From: Neurospora tetraspora
Taxonomy: Eukaryota; Ascomycota; Sordariomycetes; Sordariales; Sordariaceae
Direction: 5' to 3'
Length of the DNA stretch: 64,000 nt
Assembly: GCF_033439725.1 (NCBI RefSeq)
Contig: NW_026944388.1
Coordinates: forward strand, 1,550,001-1,614,000
Shown here: positions 34,679 through 46,517 of the stretch, piece by piece
Layout: every line of letters starts with the position of its first letter
Position numbering within the stretch: the stretch's first letter is position 1
Translations under genes and position numbers: made by a program
Notes under the pieces: generated by a model
What the model was told of the DNA's origin: nothing
What the model saw: only the letters and a program-made list of their open reading frames with translations
Database searches by the model: none

Positions 34679-37255
34679 ATGGCAATCCCACCACCAGACC
34701 TGCGTGTTCTTTGCCGCAGACTCGCATCGACACCAGTTGACGATCTTCCTCATATCTGCCCCCTCCTCGTCAGCCATGTTCTTCGTTGCGGAGAGGCCCT
34801 GTCCGCCGTGCCAGAGACCAAGGCCAAGGACAAGTCTTCGGAAACTGCTACGCTTGTTCACAGATTGAGAACTCACATCACTACGCTTCTTACGGGCAAG
34901 AGTGCGTCCGGCCGTTTTGCCGCCGTCTCCCTGGTTAAGGCTGTCGTTGATGTTGGAGGATGGGAAAGCTTGAAGGCTTCAGACGCATGGATCAGGGGTT
35001 TGATCAGCATTTTGGGGGTGAGAATCTCAAGTAGACACTGGCGGACAACGGAAGTTCATACTGATAATATCATCTAGAAACCTGATCCCCTCGTGTCCAA
35101 GGAGCTATGTGTCATCACCCTGACCAAGATCTACTCTCTCCTCCAGGGTTACCAGACACTGGTCAGAGAGATGGCCACGCCCACTCTCCCCAGCTTCGTC
35201 ACTGCCATGCTGAACCTCGTCAAGCCGCCTGCCTCGAGCAAGGCACCCAAGGTTCCCACGTCTTTTGTCGATACTGTTGCTGGCTCTCTTTCCAAGATCG
35301 TGGCCTTGTATCCTACCACCACGAGACCCTTCAACGCCCAGATCCGAGCTGCCTTCAAGGCTTACGTCGCCCCTACCATGTCTGACGCCGTCATCGTCCC
35401 CCAGAGCCTGAGAGAGAGCGCCCGCTCGCTGCTTATTGTGCTTCACTATACGGCGCCTAAGAACGGTAGCAGCGACGAGTGGGTGAAGGGCATCAAGTCG
35501 TATATCAAGGAGGCCCATGCCACAGCCGACCAAGTCTTCCGTGCTGTCCGGGAGTCCTGGGAATCCACCGCCGGCTACAGAGTGGACACAGCCCGTACCG
35601 ACGGTGAGCCTTCCGGGGGAGGTGACGAGGCCGACGAACTCCCTGCCTGGACCGGTGTCACTGCCGGCTCCGAGAGACTTACCGGCCTCGTCGGCCAGCT
35701 CATTGAGTACCTCAAGGTGCCCACCAAGGCGCCCGTCACCGTTCCCGTCGGGGAGCTCCTCGACCTCGCCTCGCGCATCACCCTCATCACCCTCCCCAAG
35801 CCCACCACCGGCGAAGACAGCGTCGAGACGAACCCGGCCATCAGCAGGGACGAAAAGGCCGAACTCTGGAGCGTCCTCCCCGAGGTCCACATGGCCATCC
35901 TTAACCTGCACACCGTCCTCCTCCGTCGCCTGGCTGTCAACGCCCTGCCGCTGGCCACCGACATCCTCGACCAGATGGTCCGCGTCTTTACCTCGGGCCG
36001 GCACATTGCCGCCATCCGCGAGACCGTCTACGTCCTCGCCAAGGACCTCCTCGAGATCTCCGGCCCGGGCCTCCTCAAACTCACCGTCGACTCCATGGCC
36101 CCCGTCATCCAGTCCACCTGCCAGGACATCCTCCGCGCCACGGGCCACTACGACTCCCCCGCCGGCGGCAAGCAGGACAGCAACAGCACCAGCACCACCA
36201 TGAACCCCAACCCCAACCCCAAGAAACCCACTGCCGGTAAGAACGGCGCCGGCATCCTGAACCCCCAGAAAGCCCAGTCCTCCGGTAACGCAGACGCCTA
36301 CCTCACCGCTTCCACCACCACCTCCTCCTCTCCTTCTTCGGATCCCATCTTCGCTGCCGCCCTCTCCCTCCTCCCCCTCTTCCTCTCCCGCCTCCCGCAG
36401 CGCCACCTCTCCCCCGAAGCGCGCGGCCTAGTCGACCGCACCGCCATCCTAGCCAACAGCAAGCAAGCGATGCTAGCCAGCGTGCTGAACCCGTACAAGG
36501 ACACACGGGGCAGGTATTACCCTACCATTTTGCCGTTCTTGGTTAGGCAGTTCCCTGCCGATCAGGAGGTGGAAGTGTTGCGGACGAATCTGATGAGAAT
36601 TGGTGCGGGTGTGAGCCAGACTGTGGCTACTAGTTGGGATCCCGAGGAGGGGTTGGAGGAGTTGGCTGCTGCTGCCGCTAAGACTGGTGATAAGGATGAG
36701 GATGAAGATGAGGATGAGGATGAGGAGATGGTTGATGCTGAGGATGCTGAGGCGGACGCTGATAAGGAGGCGGATGCCCAGCTCGCTGCTGAGGATCAGA
36801 ACCAGAAGAGCAAGGCCGCCGCCGCTGCTGCTGCTAAGGGGGTCTGGGGTGCTGCTGCGGAAAAGAGTGCTGCTGAAGAGACCACCAGCAAACCGAACCC
36901 GTTTGCCACCGTCCCTATCGACAGTCCCGAATCGAGGGCTCGGAGGGCTGCGCAGGGCTTGGTAAACAAACCCAAGCGTAAAATTGAAGAGGAGGCTGCG
37001 ACTCCTTCTAAGAGAGTTACCAGGAGTTCGAGGAGAAAGACTCTTGACGCTGAAGAGGACACGCCTTCCACGACTGCTGCTGAGGTCGCGGAGGAGGTCG
37101 CTACGCCCGCTGTGGCCCCGCCCCCGGCGAAACCAGTTGTGGCTGTGATGGAACAGAAAGAGGGTGAGGATGATAGTGAGGATAGCGATAGTGGGGAGAG
37201 CGTCCAGATCGATATGTCGCTCGAGGACAGTGAGGATGAGGAGGATGAAGAGTAG
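34679..37255 (+). CDS. rix1: pre-rRNA-processing protein Rix1 (Ipi2/PELP1 family)
   Basis: Exons 34679-35017 and 35078-37255 flank a 60-bp intron (GTGAGA donor, CTGAT branch, TAG acceptor); the product is 838 residues. The start is the ATG after TACAAA; the frame extends upstream only from TTG. Rix1, with Ipi1, Ipi3 and Rea1, drives ITS2 processing and late 60S maturation in the nucleoplasm. The helical N-terminal domain (LRVLCRRLASTPVDDLPHICPLLVSHVLRCGEAL, WESLKASDAWIRGLISILGKPDPLVSKELCVITLTKIY) identifies the family. The last 200 residues are acidic (DEDEDEDEDEEMVD), Ala-rich and Lys/Arg-rich (KRKIEEEAATPSKRVTRSSRRK), like the acidic tail of PELP1. Strong C/T bias in the sense strand gives a long antisense open frame, which is spurious. 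Confidence 0.92.
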
Positions 37256-37623
37256 ATTTGATACCTTTGGGAATTTGGATGTGAAAGTACTCGTGTAAAT
37301 AGATATATATTCAGGAAAGTGATCTGCTTGTCCCTATCTACTCTCAGACTCAGCGCAAACCCACCTACGTATCTGAGAGACTCTGTATAAGACCAGTCAA
37401 CTTCATCCAACCAAAGACAGAATATCCAGCTCAAAGGTTACCCCAAACCTCTAGTCAATCGAAACTAAAGAATAACAAGCGTGGTCAACGTCAAGAACCC
37501 CCGGGTATAGAATGAAATGTATGCCTCAAAAAAGATTTCCACCCGCCTGATTCTACGTCTAGAAGCAAACCCAGAAGGACAGGCGACAAGCAAACCACGC
37601 TTGGCTGACGATGGAATGGTATC
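37256..37623. other. convergent 3' gap between rix1 and the WW gene
   Basis: AT-richer gap; nothing beyond the expected 3' UTRs is seen. Confidence 0.5.
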
Positions 37624-38664
37624 TCAATCACGCAACCAAGCCCTCCTCTTTTCCTCCTTCTTTGCCCTTCTCTTTTCCTTGAACGCCTTCAGCTCGGCCC
37701 TACTTGGCTTCTTGCCCGACCTTTCCGCCTTGAGACTTCGGCCGTCGTGCATATTCGCCGCCGCATCCACGTCAAAGTAGGCGTTCAGTTGCCTTTTGCT
37801 CTTGGCCTCGTCCGAGTGGCGCTCTACGTTCTGGTCCGGCGCTTGCCACTGGCCCGTAGCCCGGTTGAAGTAGCCGGTGCTGGCTAACTCGGCCCCAGCA
37901 GCGGTGGGGTCCAAGCCGGCGAGCGGGTTGGTGGCGGCAGCGGCGGCCTCGGCAGCCGCGCGAGCGTTGACGGCATACCACGCGTTCTCGTCGTAGTCGC
38001 CGTGAATGGCGGGATTGTAGCCGCCGGCAACGGAGATGGGGTTGCTGATGGTTGTGGGTTCTACGGCAGAAGGGACGACCACCGGCGCCACCACCGCTGC
38101 TGCTGCTGCTGTCGCGGTTGGAATTCGTGGATTCTCCTTCTGCCATACGCCAGTAAATCGGTTGTAGAACCAGTAAGACGAGTCGTTGGGATTCCAATGG
38201 TACTCCCAGCCGTCGTCTTCTGGTTCGGGCGCCGGCTCAGCGGGTAGAGGAGGTGCAGATGACGATGATTCGCCGTTGTCTGTCTGGTCCGGGAGAGGCT
38301 CGTCGGGAAGGGGAGGGGCGCTTTCGTCGATTTCACCGGGTTCGGCGCTCTCATCCCGATCTGGTGAGGATGGCGATGGCGAGGACGACTCGCGGTCGCC
38401 TTGCGACGAAGCTTGACCGTCTGGGGACTCGGATTTCGACTTTTGCGCGGGATCGTCCTCGTGCTCTTGGTCTTTTCGGTCTTCTTCTACCGATTGAGGG
38501 TTCGATTCCTCTACCGTTTCATTGCTGTCGAGCACTTGTTCGGCGGCGGCGGGCGCCTCTGTTGCGCCATCGGTAACCTCTGTGACCTTTGTTCCATCTT
38601 CTTTACGCTCCTCCTGCACCACTTCTTGCGCGGTAGCGGAATAAGTTGGAGGTGGCGTGGACAT
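37624..38664 (-). CDS. WW-domain protein with basic C-terminus, possible splicing-related factor
   Basis: Single exon, 346 residues, ATG at 38664. Residues 1-150 are acidic and Ser/Pro-rich (disordered) with two APPLP stretches. A WW domain lies at about 151-181: DGWEYHWNPNDSSYWFYNRFTGVWQKENP, with the first Trp, the Tyr-Trp-Tyr centre and a late Trp. After an Ala/Val-rich spacer there is a YNPAIHGDYDENAWYA segment and a second shorter repeat, GYFNRATGQWQAPDQN. The last 70 residues are Lys/Arg-rich and helical (KKPSRAELKAFKEKRRAKKEEKRRAWLRD), with nuclear-signal character. WW domains bind proline-rich partners. The pairing with a basic, coiled C-terminus recalls splicing-associated WW proteins, but no named family is claimed. 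Confidence 0.85.
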   Translation of the reverse strand: MSTPPPTYSATAQEVVQEERKEDGTKVTEVTDGATEAPAAAEQVLDSNETVEESNPQSVEEDRKDQEHEDDPAQKSKSESPDGQASSQGDRESSSPSPSSPDRDESAEPGEIDESAPPLPDEPLPDQTDNGESSSSAPPLPAEPAPEPEDDGWEYHWNPNDSSYWFYNRFTGVWQKENPRIPTATAAAAAVVAPVVVPSAVEPTTISNPISVAGGYNPAIHGDYDENAWYAVNARAAAEAAAAATNPLAGLDPTAAGAELASTGYFNRATGQWQAPDQNVERHSDEAKSKRQLNAYFDVDAAANMHDGRSLKAERSGKKPSRAELKAFKEKRRAKKEEKRRAWLRD

Positions 38665-40740
38665 GGCGGATTATTGGGGTTGTGTTTGGTAATTGAACTG
38701 CCGAGTTAGATCTTGTCAATGAAACGCCGACCAGTCTGAGTGTAGTAGATTCAAAGCGAGTATATGCATTTCCTGACGGTTTCAGTTGCCTTACTGTGCC
38801 GGAGAAGAAGATTACTGCAGACGGAGGAGGAGCTGTAGGGCGCTGTGTTGTACCAAGTAGAATTGCAAAGGCGATTTAAGCTGATTGCGGTAAACAATGG
38901 AGTGTGAGCTTGATATGGTTCAGTTTGGCGATCCACGTCTGCCGCTGAGCCTACGTGATGTTGATTTGAAGATGATGTTTTGGAAGGGAAGCTGAGAGTC
39001 TGCAGTGTCGTCCAGAGGGCGCCATCGTACCAATGCACCCCAGAGCTGAATGCCGGCGGCAATCAGAGCTACAGCTGTCTGTGCGTGTCAAAGCAGTTGG
39101 CAAGCAGCTGTCACATGGACTGTCGCCATAGAATCGGGGCCTTGGCGTTTGCAGCGGCGTCCTGCATGGTCCGTGTCAGGACAAGGTGGGTCACGGTGTC
39201 TTGGATGTGGATCGGGACCCATTGATGCTCGTTAAGCTTAAACACAAGCGTTCCATCTCTTCCCTTGAACTTCCCTTCTGTCATCACATCTTTTACGAAT
39301 TTCCAAAAGTTGACGCTGTCAAGTCTCACGCATTTCCAACTCGTGACATCGATTGGAGGCGCGGCCTGTGATATCGACATGATCAACGTCCAAGGACCAA
39401 CCACTCAGCAGTGGACCTGACTCCCTCCAGGCGTCACTGTCAGCTCCCTTCTCGTCTTCCCCTTGCAGCACATCAGTGCGAGTACAGCCTCCAATCGGAA
39501 TGTCGAGAGCTCCGCCACGAAACTCCAACAACAAAAAGAGTCTTACGTCGACTCCAACCCATCTCCCTATCTAACTGCCCGACATCAAAGATTTCACCAG
39601 GCTGTGCTAAACATTGCGGAGTATTTGATGAGTGACCATCCTGATTCTCACAGAGAGTGGATGATGGACATCGCGATAGTGTCATCGCATCGAAGCCGGT
39701 GCGGCAGGCGACCTCTTCATCACATACAAGCCCCTTCCCTCGGATCTTGCCGTGGTTGCAAGTTAATAAGCTTGACCTGGTCCTGAAGCCAGGAAGTGGT
39801 TCCTGGTGTTGGGGCTCGGCGGCGCAAGCGTCGTGAGTATATATTGACTTCCGACCTGGTCGTCTTCCCCTCTTCGAGCACCTACTGGCTGTACCGCCTT
39901 TGCGTCTTTAACCGGATAGTAAACCCCATCAACTGCACACATATGCTATTTGGCAAAATGCGGATCCAAGCATCCTGGACCTTGGACCTTGGAGAAGAGG
40001 TTTCATCTGTCGATGGCCGCAACTTGCTCAGCCTACTCACCTTCTGTTTGTTTTCTCATGTCTGAAAGGCCCAGGCAAACTTGGCTAGGAAGAGTGGTAT
40101 GGTACCAGAAAAGATGGGTAGCTTCACTCCATTCCACGGGTCAACGTCTAAAAAGCATACGCAGATCTCCCTTTTTTATCATCACCACTCCTCCGACTGC
40201 TACTTTCTCCTGGTCTCCGTGGTCGACCAGCACTAACATTGGCCAATCGACCCGAAGACGAAGATGCCTCGACCTGGGACTTGGTAGCACCAAACACAGC
40301 ATCTGTAAGCTATAAACAGCAGGACATCTCTCATTCATCCTTGATCCGGCGGCCTCCTGTACTTGACCTACCTGACGATTCTGCTCAGGAAATATTTCGA
40401 GAGTTTTCGTTCGAAAGCTGGTTGAACTATTCGCATTACTCAACTTATTGCATCTTTATACCCTTCTGGCTGCTTTATACACGGCATCCACATAGGGACT
40501 GATTTGACCCCCTGTTGTTACATTCAGCCCACTGTTGTGTCATTGCATCCAGGTGTACTCCTCAATTCTTGTCTCCTTCGTGAGAATCATCAAGCTTTGT
40601 GGTTGAGTCTCATTTTACACGTGGCTACCCCTTGACTCAGATCTCGATTTTGACTGATCGATATTCGGCGTGGGCCACTCCTCTCTGCTGTTTTACACTC
40701 GAAATTGTTGGTGACAGGGCTAAACTCGACTCGAGCTAAG
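38665..40740. other. gene-poor region between the WW gene and the GH16 gene
   Basis: The left end is the WW gene's promoter and the right end the GH16 promoter. One small minus-strand frame at 39111-39380 is listed separately. Other frames are short and unconvincing. Confidence 0.5.
39111..39380 (-). CDS. small hypothetical protein, 89 residues
   Basis: An ATG at 39380 opens an 89-residue frame (MSISQAAPPIDVTSWKCVRLDSV at its start) whose composition is protein-like: VNFWKFVKDVMTEGKFKGRD, then LVFKLNEHQWVPIHIQD. It has no signal peptide, membrane segment or family signature that I recognise. It may be the last exon of a spliced gene, because the frame stays open to 39404 and acceptor-like AGs lie upstream. 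It could also be chance. Confidence 0.3.
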   Translation of the reverse strand: MSISQAAPPIDVTSWKCVRLDSVNFWKFVKDVMTEGKFKGRDGTLVFKLNEHQWVPIHIQDTVTHLVLTRTMQDAAANAKAPILWRQSM

Positions 40741-41949
40741 ATGGAGACACATCAAAGGAGAGGAAGAACTCATACAAGTTTATCCTCACTCATCACCCTT
40801 ATCACCATCGCTTCCCCTCTAGCATCAGCGGCACCCTCTCTTACCGACGATTCAAAATGCGAGTGTTATCTAACAAACGGTACACAAGCTTCCTTCTTCG
40901 CCACCCACAGGTTTCTAGATTTCCGAAACCTTGCTAAGCACGCCGGCGTTCCGCCCACCATCGCCAAACCCAACGACAGCGGAAGTGCGCCGGTAACCAG
41001 CGAATACTTCACCTCCAAAGAATGGACTGAGACCTTCTGGGTGCAAAGCTGGAACAACAGCCACCAAACCCGCGAGGACGCCACCGTGCTCATGGTCAAC
41101 TCGCCAAACAACGTCTACATCGAAGCCAACGGCGACCGCAACCCGTCCTCGCAGACCTGGCTCACCCTGCGCACCCAACGTCTCAAGGACTTCCAAACCG
41201 CCTCCGAAATCGAGTCCGTCGCGCCCGGCTTCCAGTACCTCTCGGTCCGCATGCTCGCCCGCACCGTCGGATCTCCGGGAGCCATCACCGCCTTATTCAC
41301 CTACCGCGGCTCCGACCGCCTCGCGGACGTGCAGGAGTCCGATCTCGAAGTGCGCACCATGGACCCGCGCAACACGATCCAGTACACCAACCAGCCGTCC
41401 TACACGGAGGACGGCGACGAGATCGACCACGCCACTAAGAACGTCACGATTCCCCAAGGTCTCCCGGATTGGACCCACTGGGCTGTGCACCGGCTCGACT
41501 GGACACCGAAGGAGACGGTCTGGTATGTGGATGGAACCGAGGTAGCGACTATTTCGTTCCAGACGCCGAGGGATCCTAGCAAGGTCATATTGAATGCTTG
41601 GAGCGATGGTGGCGAGTGGAGCGGGAATATGACGGTTAATGAGGCGGCGTATTTGCAGATTCAGTGGTTGGAGATTGTGTATAATGCCACAGATGAGAAT
41701 CCGGCGAAGAAGAGGAAAAGAAACGGCGGGACCGGGATGCTGAGAGGGAGGGATGGAGATGATGATGATGATGAGAAGGATGGGAGCTGTGATGTGGTGT
41801 GCAGTATTGATGAGACGACGGAGAGGGGGAAGCCGGTGACGTTATGGAATAATGGAGGGGTGAGGATGGTCGGTGGAGGGTTGATCACTTGGATACCCTC
41901 TTTGACGGTTCTGGGTATGCTTGCTTTGTCTTCTGGGTGGTTGTGGTAG
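40741..41949 (+). CDS. secreted glycoside hydrolase family 16 protein, possibly GPI-anchored
   Basis: Single exon, 402 residues; the first ATG is at 40741, the longer frame beginning with TTG. Residues 1-31 form a signal peptide (basic start, SSLITLITIASPLASA). The GH16 beta-jelly-roll follows, with the catalytic E-x-D-x-E signature as E199-S-D201-L-E203 (nucleophile and acid/base). Supporting motifs are THWAVHRLDWTPKETVWYVDG and ILNAWSDGGEWSG. GH16 enzymes cleave or transglycosylate beta-1,3 or mixed-linkage glucans; the exact substrate is not readable. Five N-glycosylation sequons are present. After the domain come a KKRKRN stretch, an Asp run (DGDDDDDEKDG), two Cys, and a C-terminal hydrophobic tail (WIPSLTVLGMLALSSGWLW) that could be a GPI signal or a membrane anchor. 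Confidence 0.92.
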   Translation: METHQRRGRTHTSLSSLITLITIASPLASAAPSLTDDSKCECYLTNGTQASFFATHRFLDFRNLAKHAGVPPTIAKPNDSGSAPVTSEYFTSKEWTETFWVQSWNNSHQTREDATVLMVNSPNNVYIEANGDRNPSSQTWLTLRTQRLKDFQTASEIESVAPGFQYLSVRMLARTVGSPGAITALFTYRGSDRLADVQESDLEVRTMDPRNTIQYTNQPSYTEDGDEIDHATKNVTIPQGLPDWTHWAVHRLDWTPKETVWYVDGTEVATISFQTPRDPSKVILNAWSDGGEWSGNMTVNEAAYLQIQWLEIVYNATDENPAKKRKRNGGTGMLRGRDGDDDDDEKDGSCDVVCSIDETTERGKPVTLWNNGGVRMVGGGLITWIPSLTVLGMLALSSGWLW

Positions 41950-44900
41950 AGAGACCGGGTGTAAGTGGATTTGTTACATACAATGGCGTTAGGAGGGTGA
42001 GGTTTGGCTGTACATAAACATGTTTATGATGTTTTATCCTTAAGTGATTCCAGTGGTGAGGGTGTCTGAAGGTTTGATCATGAAGAGGGCGGTAGTTGCA
42101 ACTCCCTTTGCCGGGGTCTACCCAAGAATGAGGAGAGGAGCTGGAGTATTATTCACGAGGTACCCAGTTTACCGGGGGAGTGACTACTGCCAATGATTAC
42201 CCAGCCGGCGTTACTTTACTTATTGGTTGTTCTCCTCCATGCCACGCTTGTGTTTCTTACATATGGCTACCCATTGGAAAGTATCGTATGTTATTTCCGA
42301 TGTTGCTTACAACAATTACAAGCTGTTAAGCCATCAAGATGCCAAGGATGCGTCCCACGCAAGACGTTAAAACTAGGCCCGCGAAACCGTGAACGTAACG
42401 GAAGGGTCTCTAGCATGGTATAATATAGCACAGCACAGTCAATCAAGGAAAGTATCAAGGTGAAGAGCCAGTGGTGAAGATAGGTTTTCCCGAAAGGGCC
42501 AAGGAAGAGACGGAACCATGTTTAGGTTATCAATCATTACCTATGAACACCCCGTGGTGACGAATAGAACATACAAACAACAACTCCGGAACGACTATAA
42601 TACCAAGGCTACCTAATTGTACCCTTTCCCACCCTATTTCATGGCAAACTACAAAGTTCACCAAAACTCACCTTCCCTTCGATATCCTCCTATTCAGATC
42701 GACTAGAATCATACATATTATGTTAGACCAAACTTAACCACAACGATGGTTCCGAACTGCAACACCCCGGTTTGGCACTCATATCTTGCTCCAAGTAAAG
42801 TGTCATTCATATAACTCGACTCAACTCGCAGGACTTTATGCGAACTTTTCTTTCCAGGATCATTTCAAGCATAGGTATTGAAGACAAGTACCGTACATTT
42901 AGATCCGGCATTTGATCTAAAGCTATGTCTGAACTACCGACATTGAGATTGCGTTTCCGGAAGTTGAAAACCATGGTTCGAATTGCGTAGTGAGGTGATC
43001 TTTACGAGGCAAGTGCTTCTGAAAGGGGCAAGACTTGATCTGATTAAGCTCAGCTGCTGTGCGTGATGTTACAATGTGTCAAGTTGACTGGATTTCACAC
43101 AAGTGACTACTATTTGTTTGTGATGCTATGAGAATAAGTAGCAAGTGCGATCTGAAGCCACTTTCAGTGAATTATCGACTCGCACCTTCCCAGCCTATCT
43201 ATCCATTGAGCTTAGACTACTGCCCGCCTACAACCACCGGCACTTTTCCTGCCTGAACGCCTACCAGCGTCATCTAGACCATCCGATCTACACCATCTAC
43301 ACAACGGCCTTGTACAAAACTACGGAAAGCACCGCGTCTCCTGGTAGTACTTACAGTTTCCTCGAGTTTGAGTTTGGCCTCTTACTAGCTAGCAGATGAG
43401 GGATGCGTGTACTCCATGCACCACGTTAAGTCAAGCATAGCATATCAAAGTGTAAAATATTATCTGATTGGAGTATCCAAGGTTCCGATAGGCGGACGGA
43501 ATATGAAACAACCAAGTCAAGAGGGGAAGTAATCAAGATGAGGCAGGCACCTTGGACTGGTAGGGTCCTAAGCCATAGTAGGTAAAACAAGCCACCATTT
43601 ACTACACCACCACCACCAAGATGTATGTCTAGCTTCTTGACCGCCCGTTGTTGGGTTGGGTGTCACAGGAAAAACTCTTGGCGAGACATTGGTGGTTTCC
43701 CGGCCGCGGGAGGGAGGGAGAAATGTTTTATGGTTGGACACTGACAATGGCGTCGTCGTCTTCTGTGATGTGTTTAGCTGATGGTATCTCCAGGTCGTCA
43801 GCTCACTCAGAGATTCCAACTGGGTAAGGAAAGCTCTTGATGGCTGGCTGGCCTGGCCTTGGCATTCAAGGCTATAGGAGTTATTGGCGGGGAGTGTCTT
43901 TTATACACTGGCCATTCACTTTCTGACTGACTGTTGTCATCATCTTATAGTTACCTCTACGCAGTGAGACGATGACGGTAAAGGCGAGGCGTAACCCTTG
44001 TTCGCTGATTTTTCTGATACTCCTGCTGCTCGGACTGAAACGCTGCTGGCGAAGCATATGAGGCGGACGGGATAGCTAAAAACCCGCCAAGCTGGGTAAA
44101 TGCTTGTTGTTGTTCACGGATCTGAGAACGGGACTTGGTTTGAGTACAGGTTCCCAAACCGGTCACCGCTCGGAGACAAGATATGCAGTGCATTGTTGCG
44201 CAGCAGGGCCATTCGATCATACATGAAGCCATAACCTTGCGAGTTATATAGCAAAGTGCTGTATGTCCAGGGTTCAATAGCCATGGGCACAGAGCAGCAA
44301 TAGGGCAGGAAAACAAGACCTGACCCACGTGCTTGCCCCGCCGTTCTTCGTATTCTGATGGAGGGGCCCTCAGTTGTCGAGGAGGCGACGACGTGCTGGG
44401 TCCAGCTTCAAACACAATCGGACGATAACTGGCCGCTTGGTACGTGTATAACCACGAGTGCCGTGGGTGCTATAGGGGGCCGACCCACCAAAGCCGACGC
44501 CGTAGAAGGAGCTCGCAGGTCGTTACTGCTACCGTTGATCGCCGTGTTACCAGATGATATATATAGTCCACACTAGGCCACCCGGCAACATCACGAACGG
44601 TAAAGCCTACGACTTGAACCGTCATCAGTTTGGTCGGAGGGATCCGGTGATGCAGTGGTGAGCTGGTAGCTTATATTGATCGGGCAGAGCTTGGCGAAGC
44701 TCAACAGTCCAGACTGGCGATGGACATGTTTGCCTTCCGAAGCGGGCTGAAGGCACTTGCATTCAGACGGATGAGGGCATGAAGAGGACATGATACGGCG
44801 GGCGGGATTGGCCCGTCTCGACAGCCTTCCGCTGCTGTGTCTCTGCATTGCACAGGAGGAAGAGGCATGTCGTCGCCGGATGAACAGGGGAGAAGGCGAA

Positions 44901-46118
44901 CTGAAGAGGAGCCAGCTTGTCAGCTGCCAGCTACCTCTACGTAGAAGTACCTAGACTTGGGCTACTGATGGCCCGTGTGTGTGTTTGGATGATGATGCTG
45001 GAGGGCGATGACGATGATGGAGATGCGGTAGAACTTGAATGCCTGTCCATGTCGACATGGCACGGTTATGGTTCTCACCTCCAGTTCCTCTTGTGTTCCG
45101 AGCACACAAAGTCGGGGTTTCTGAGTTTGCCTTGACTAGGTTGCCTTGAACCTTTCAGAACTCCCAACGTCCAACAACATTCCCGTCGAACCGGTGGATT
45201 GGTGGATGCTCCGCTATCATCCGAACATGGGGCTGCTGAGACGAGAAGGAGATTGGGAGGCGATCAGGGGGAAGATCATGATGACGAGACGAGAATAGAG
45301 ATCCGATCGTAGACGGAGTTGGCTTTTGTTTCTTCTTTTCGATGCTAAAATAACGAACTCCTGTCAGGGATCCATGTCTAAAAAGCAGAAGTGGCCATGT
45401 TGAAGTTCCTCTCGGGAGGTTTGAAGTGCCAGGAGCGCTTGGGTCTTGGGGATGGAGGCAGGCACGGGATGGAGGCAGCAGGAAGGGCCGCATTATGGCG
45501 TAATTGCATAACATGATTAACAATCGCACTAGCCCGCACTTTAATTGCTCCAGGCCGGGTTCAGATACCAATTGGACTTGCTGCTGGCTTTAACTTTCGT
45601 AGCACTTGCCAATACAGTCACAAACTCCCACGTTCACCGTCCGACTGTTCTGATGTCGACCGGCTATCACAACATGAAACCGCGCTGATGAAAGGGGGTG
45701 AAGAGCGTCTCCATATCGGGCCATCATTCCACACGATTTGAAGATATCGGAACATTTCCAGAACTCACTGACGTGTTGTTAGTATTTTCATCCCTGATAA
45801 GCCTCGATATCCAGCTATCCTTTCGCTAATTATACCTACAGTCAGCAACAGTCAGCATCATGACTCCTGTTGTCTCAATTGGACCCTCGCGTTCCTGAGT
45901 CCGTCCCTGGGCGTCCCCCAAGTGAGACAACACGTAAGGGGCATGCAGCTTCCAAGGCTAAGAGGCTAGGTAGGTCTAGGTCTCTGACGGTCAAGCACCG
46001 GAATAAAGACACGGACAAAAACTTGTTGAATCACAAATACTACTGATAACGATTGTTTTATTTGGGTCGATGTTGGATTGACATTACTTGTCGAGATGAT
46101 CGGTGGTTGGCAGATGGA
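41950..46118. other. 4.2 kb gene-poor region
   Basis: No supported gene. Frames at 43957-44415 and 45155-45571 (minus) have no ATG at their ends and no family likeness. Base composition is ordinary, unlike the AT-rich island further right. Non-coding transcripts cannot be judged. Confidence 0.5.
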
Positions 46119-46517
46119 CTAATGTAACAGATCTGCGCATATTATGTTGCCAAAGGAAGCGGAGTCGGCAGAGCCGTTGAGCGAACAGTTGCCGCTGCCG
46201 TTGCGAAATGCGGCGAACGTGAATGTGATTGCATTGTCCACGCTGGCGAGGTTGAATGTCGAGACGTTGAGTTCGGCTTTGGAAACATGCAGATGGAACT
46301 TAAAGCCGTGACTGTACTTACGGTACAGTAACTTACATCATGTACTGCAGCCCGTATCGGTAGGCATTGACCCTCCCGCACTGCCCATTCCTACTTAGGT
46401 CTACGACGCTGCGCGGTCCTGCGCTGTCCTGCGGTCGTAATGCATCATCTAAAATCCCTACATTAGCAGGCAGAATGGCCAAAGCCACAAAAGCAAGAGC
46501 CTTTTGATTTTGCGCAT
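46119..46517 (-). CDS. candidate small secreted protein (two-exon model, 82 residues)
   Basis: Exon 46517-46462 encodes MRKIKRLLLLWLWPFCLL, a signal-peptide-like start. A 150-bp interval with GTAGGG and TACAG ends leads to exon 46311-46119 in matching phase. The second exon reads FHLHVSKAELNVSTFNL, then ITFTFAAFRNGSGNCSLNG, and ends ASFGNIICADLLH-stop, with several N-glycosylation sequons and two cysteines. The second-exon frame looks more protein-like than its alternatives. The donor is weak, no CTAAC branch lies near the acceptor, and a competing open frame overlaps exon 1 on the same strand. Only one model can be right. Confidence 0.25.

Noticed and set aside
35105-36406. 433-codon minus-strand frame opposite rix1
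   Set aside because: Gly/Val/Asp-rich antisense shadow caused by codon bias of the rix1 exon; no family likeness.
42960-42990. GGTTCGAATTG B-box-like sequence
   Set aside because: No cloverleaf can be built around it.
43957-44415. 152-codon minus frame in the 42-46 kb gap
   Set aside because: Starts with GTG, Cys-rich random-looking composition, no splice partner found.
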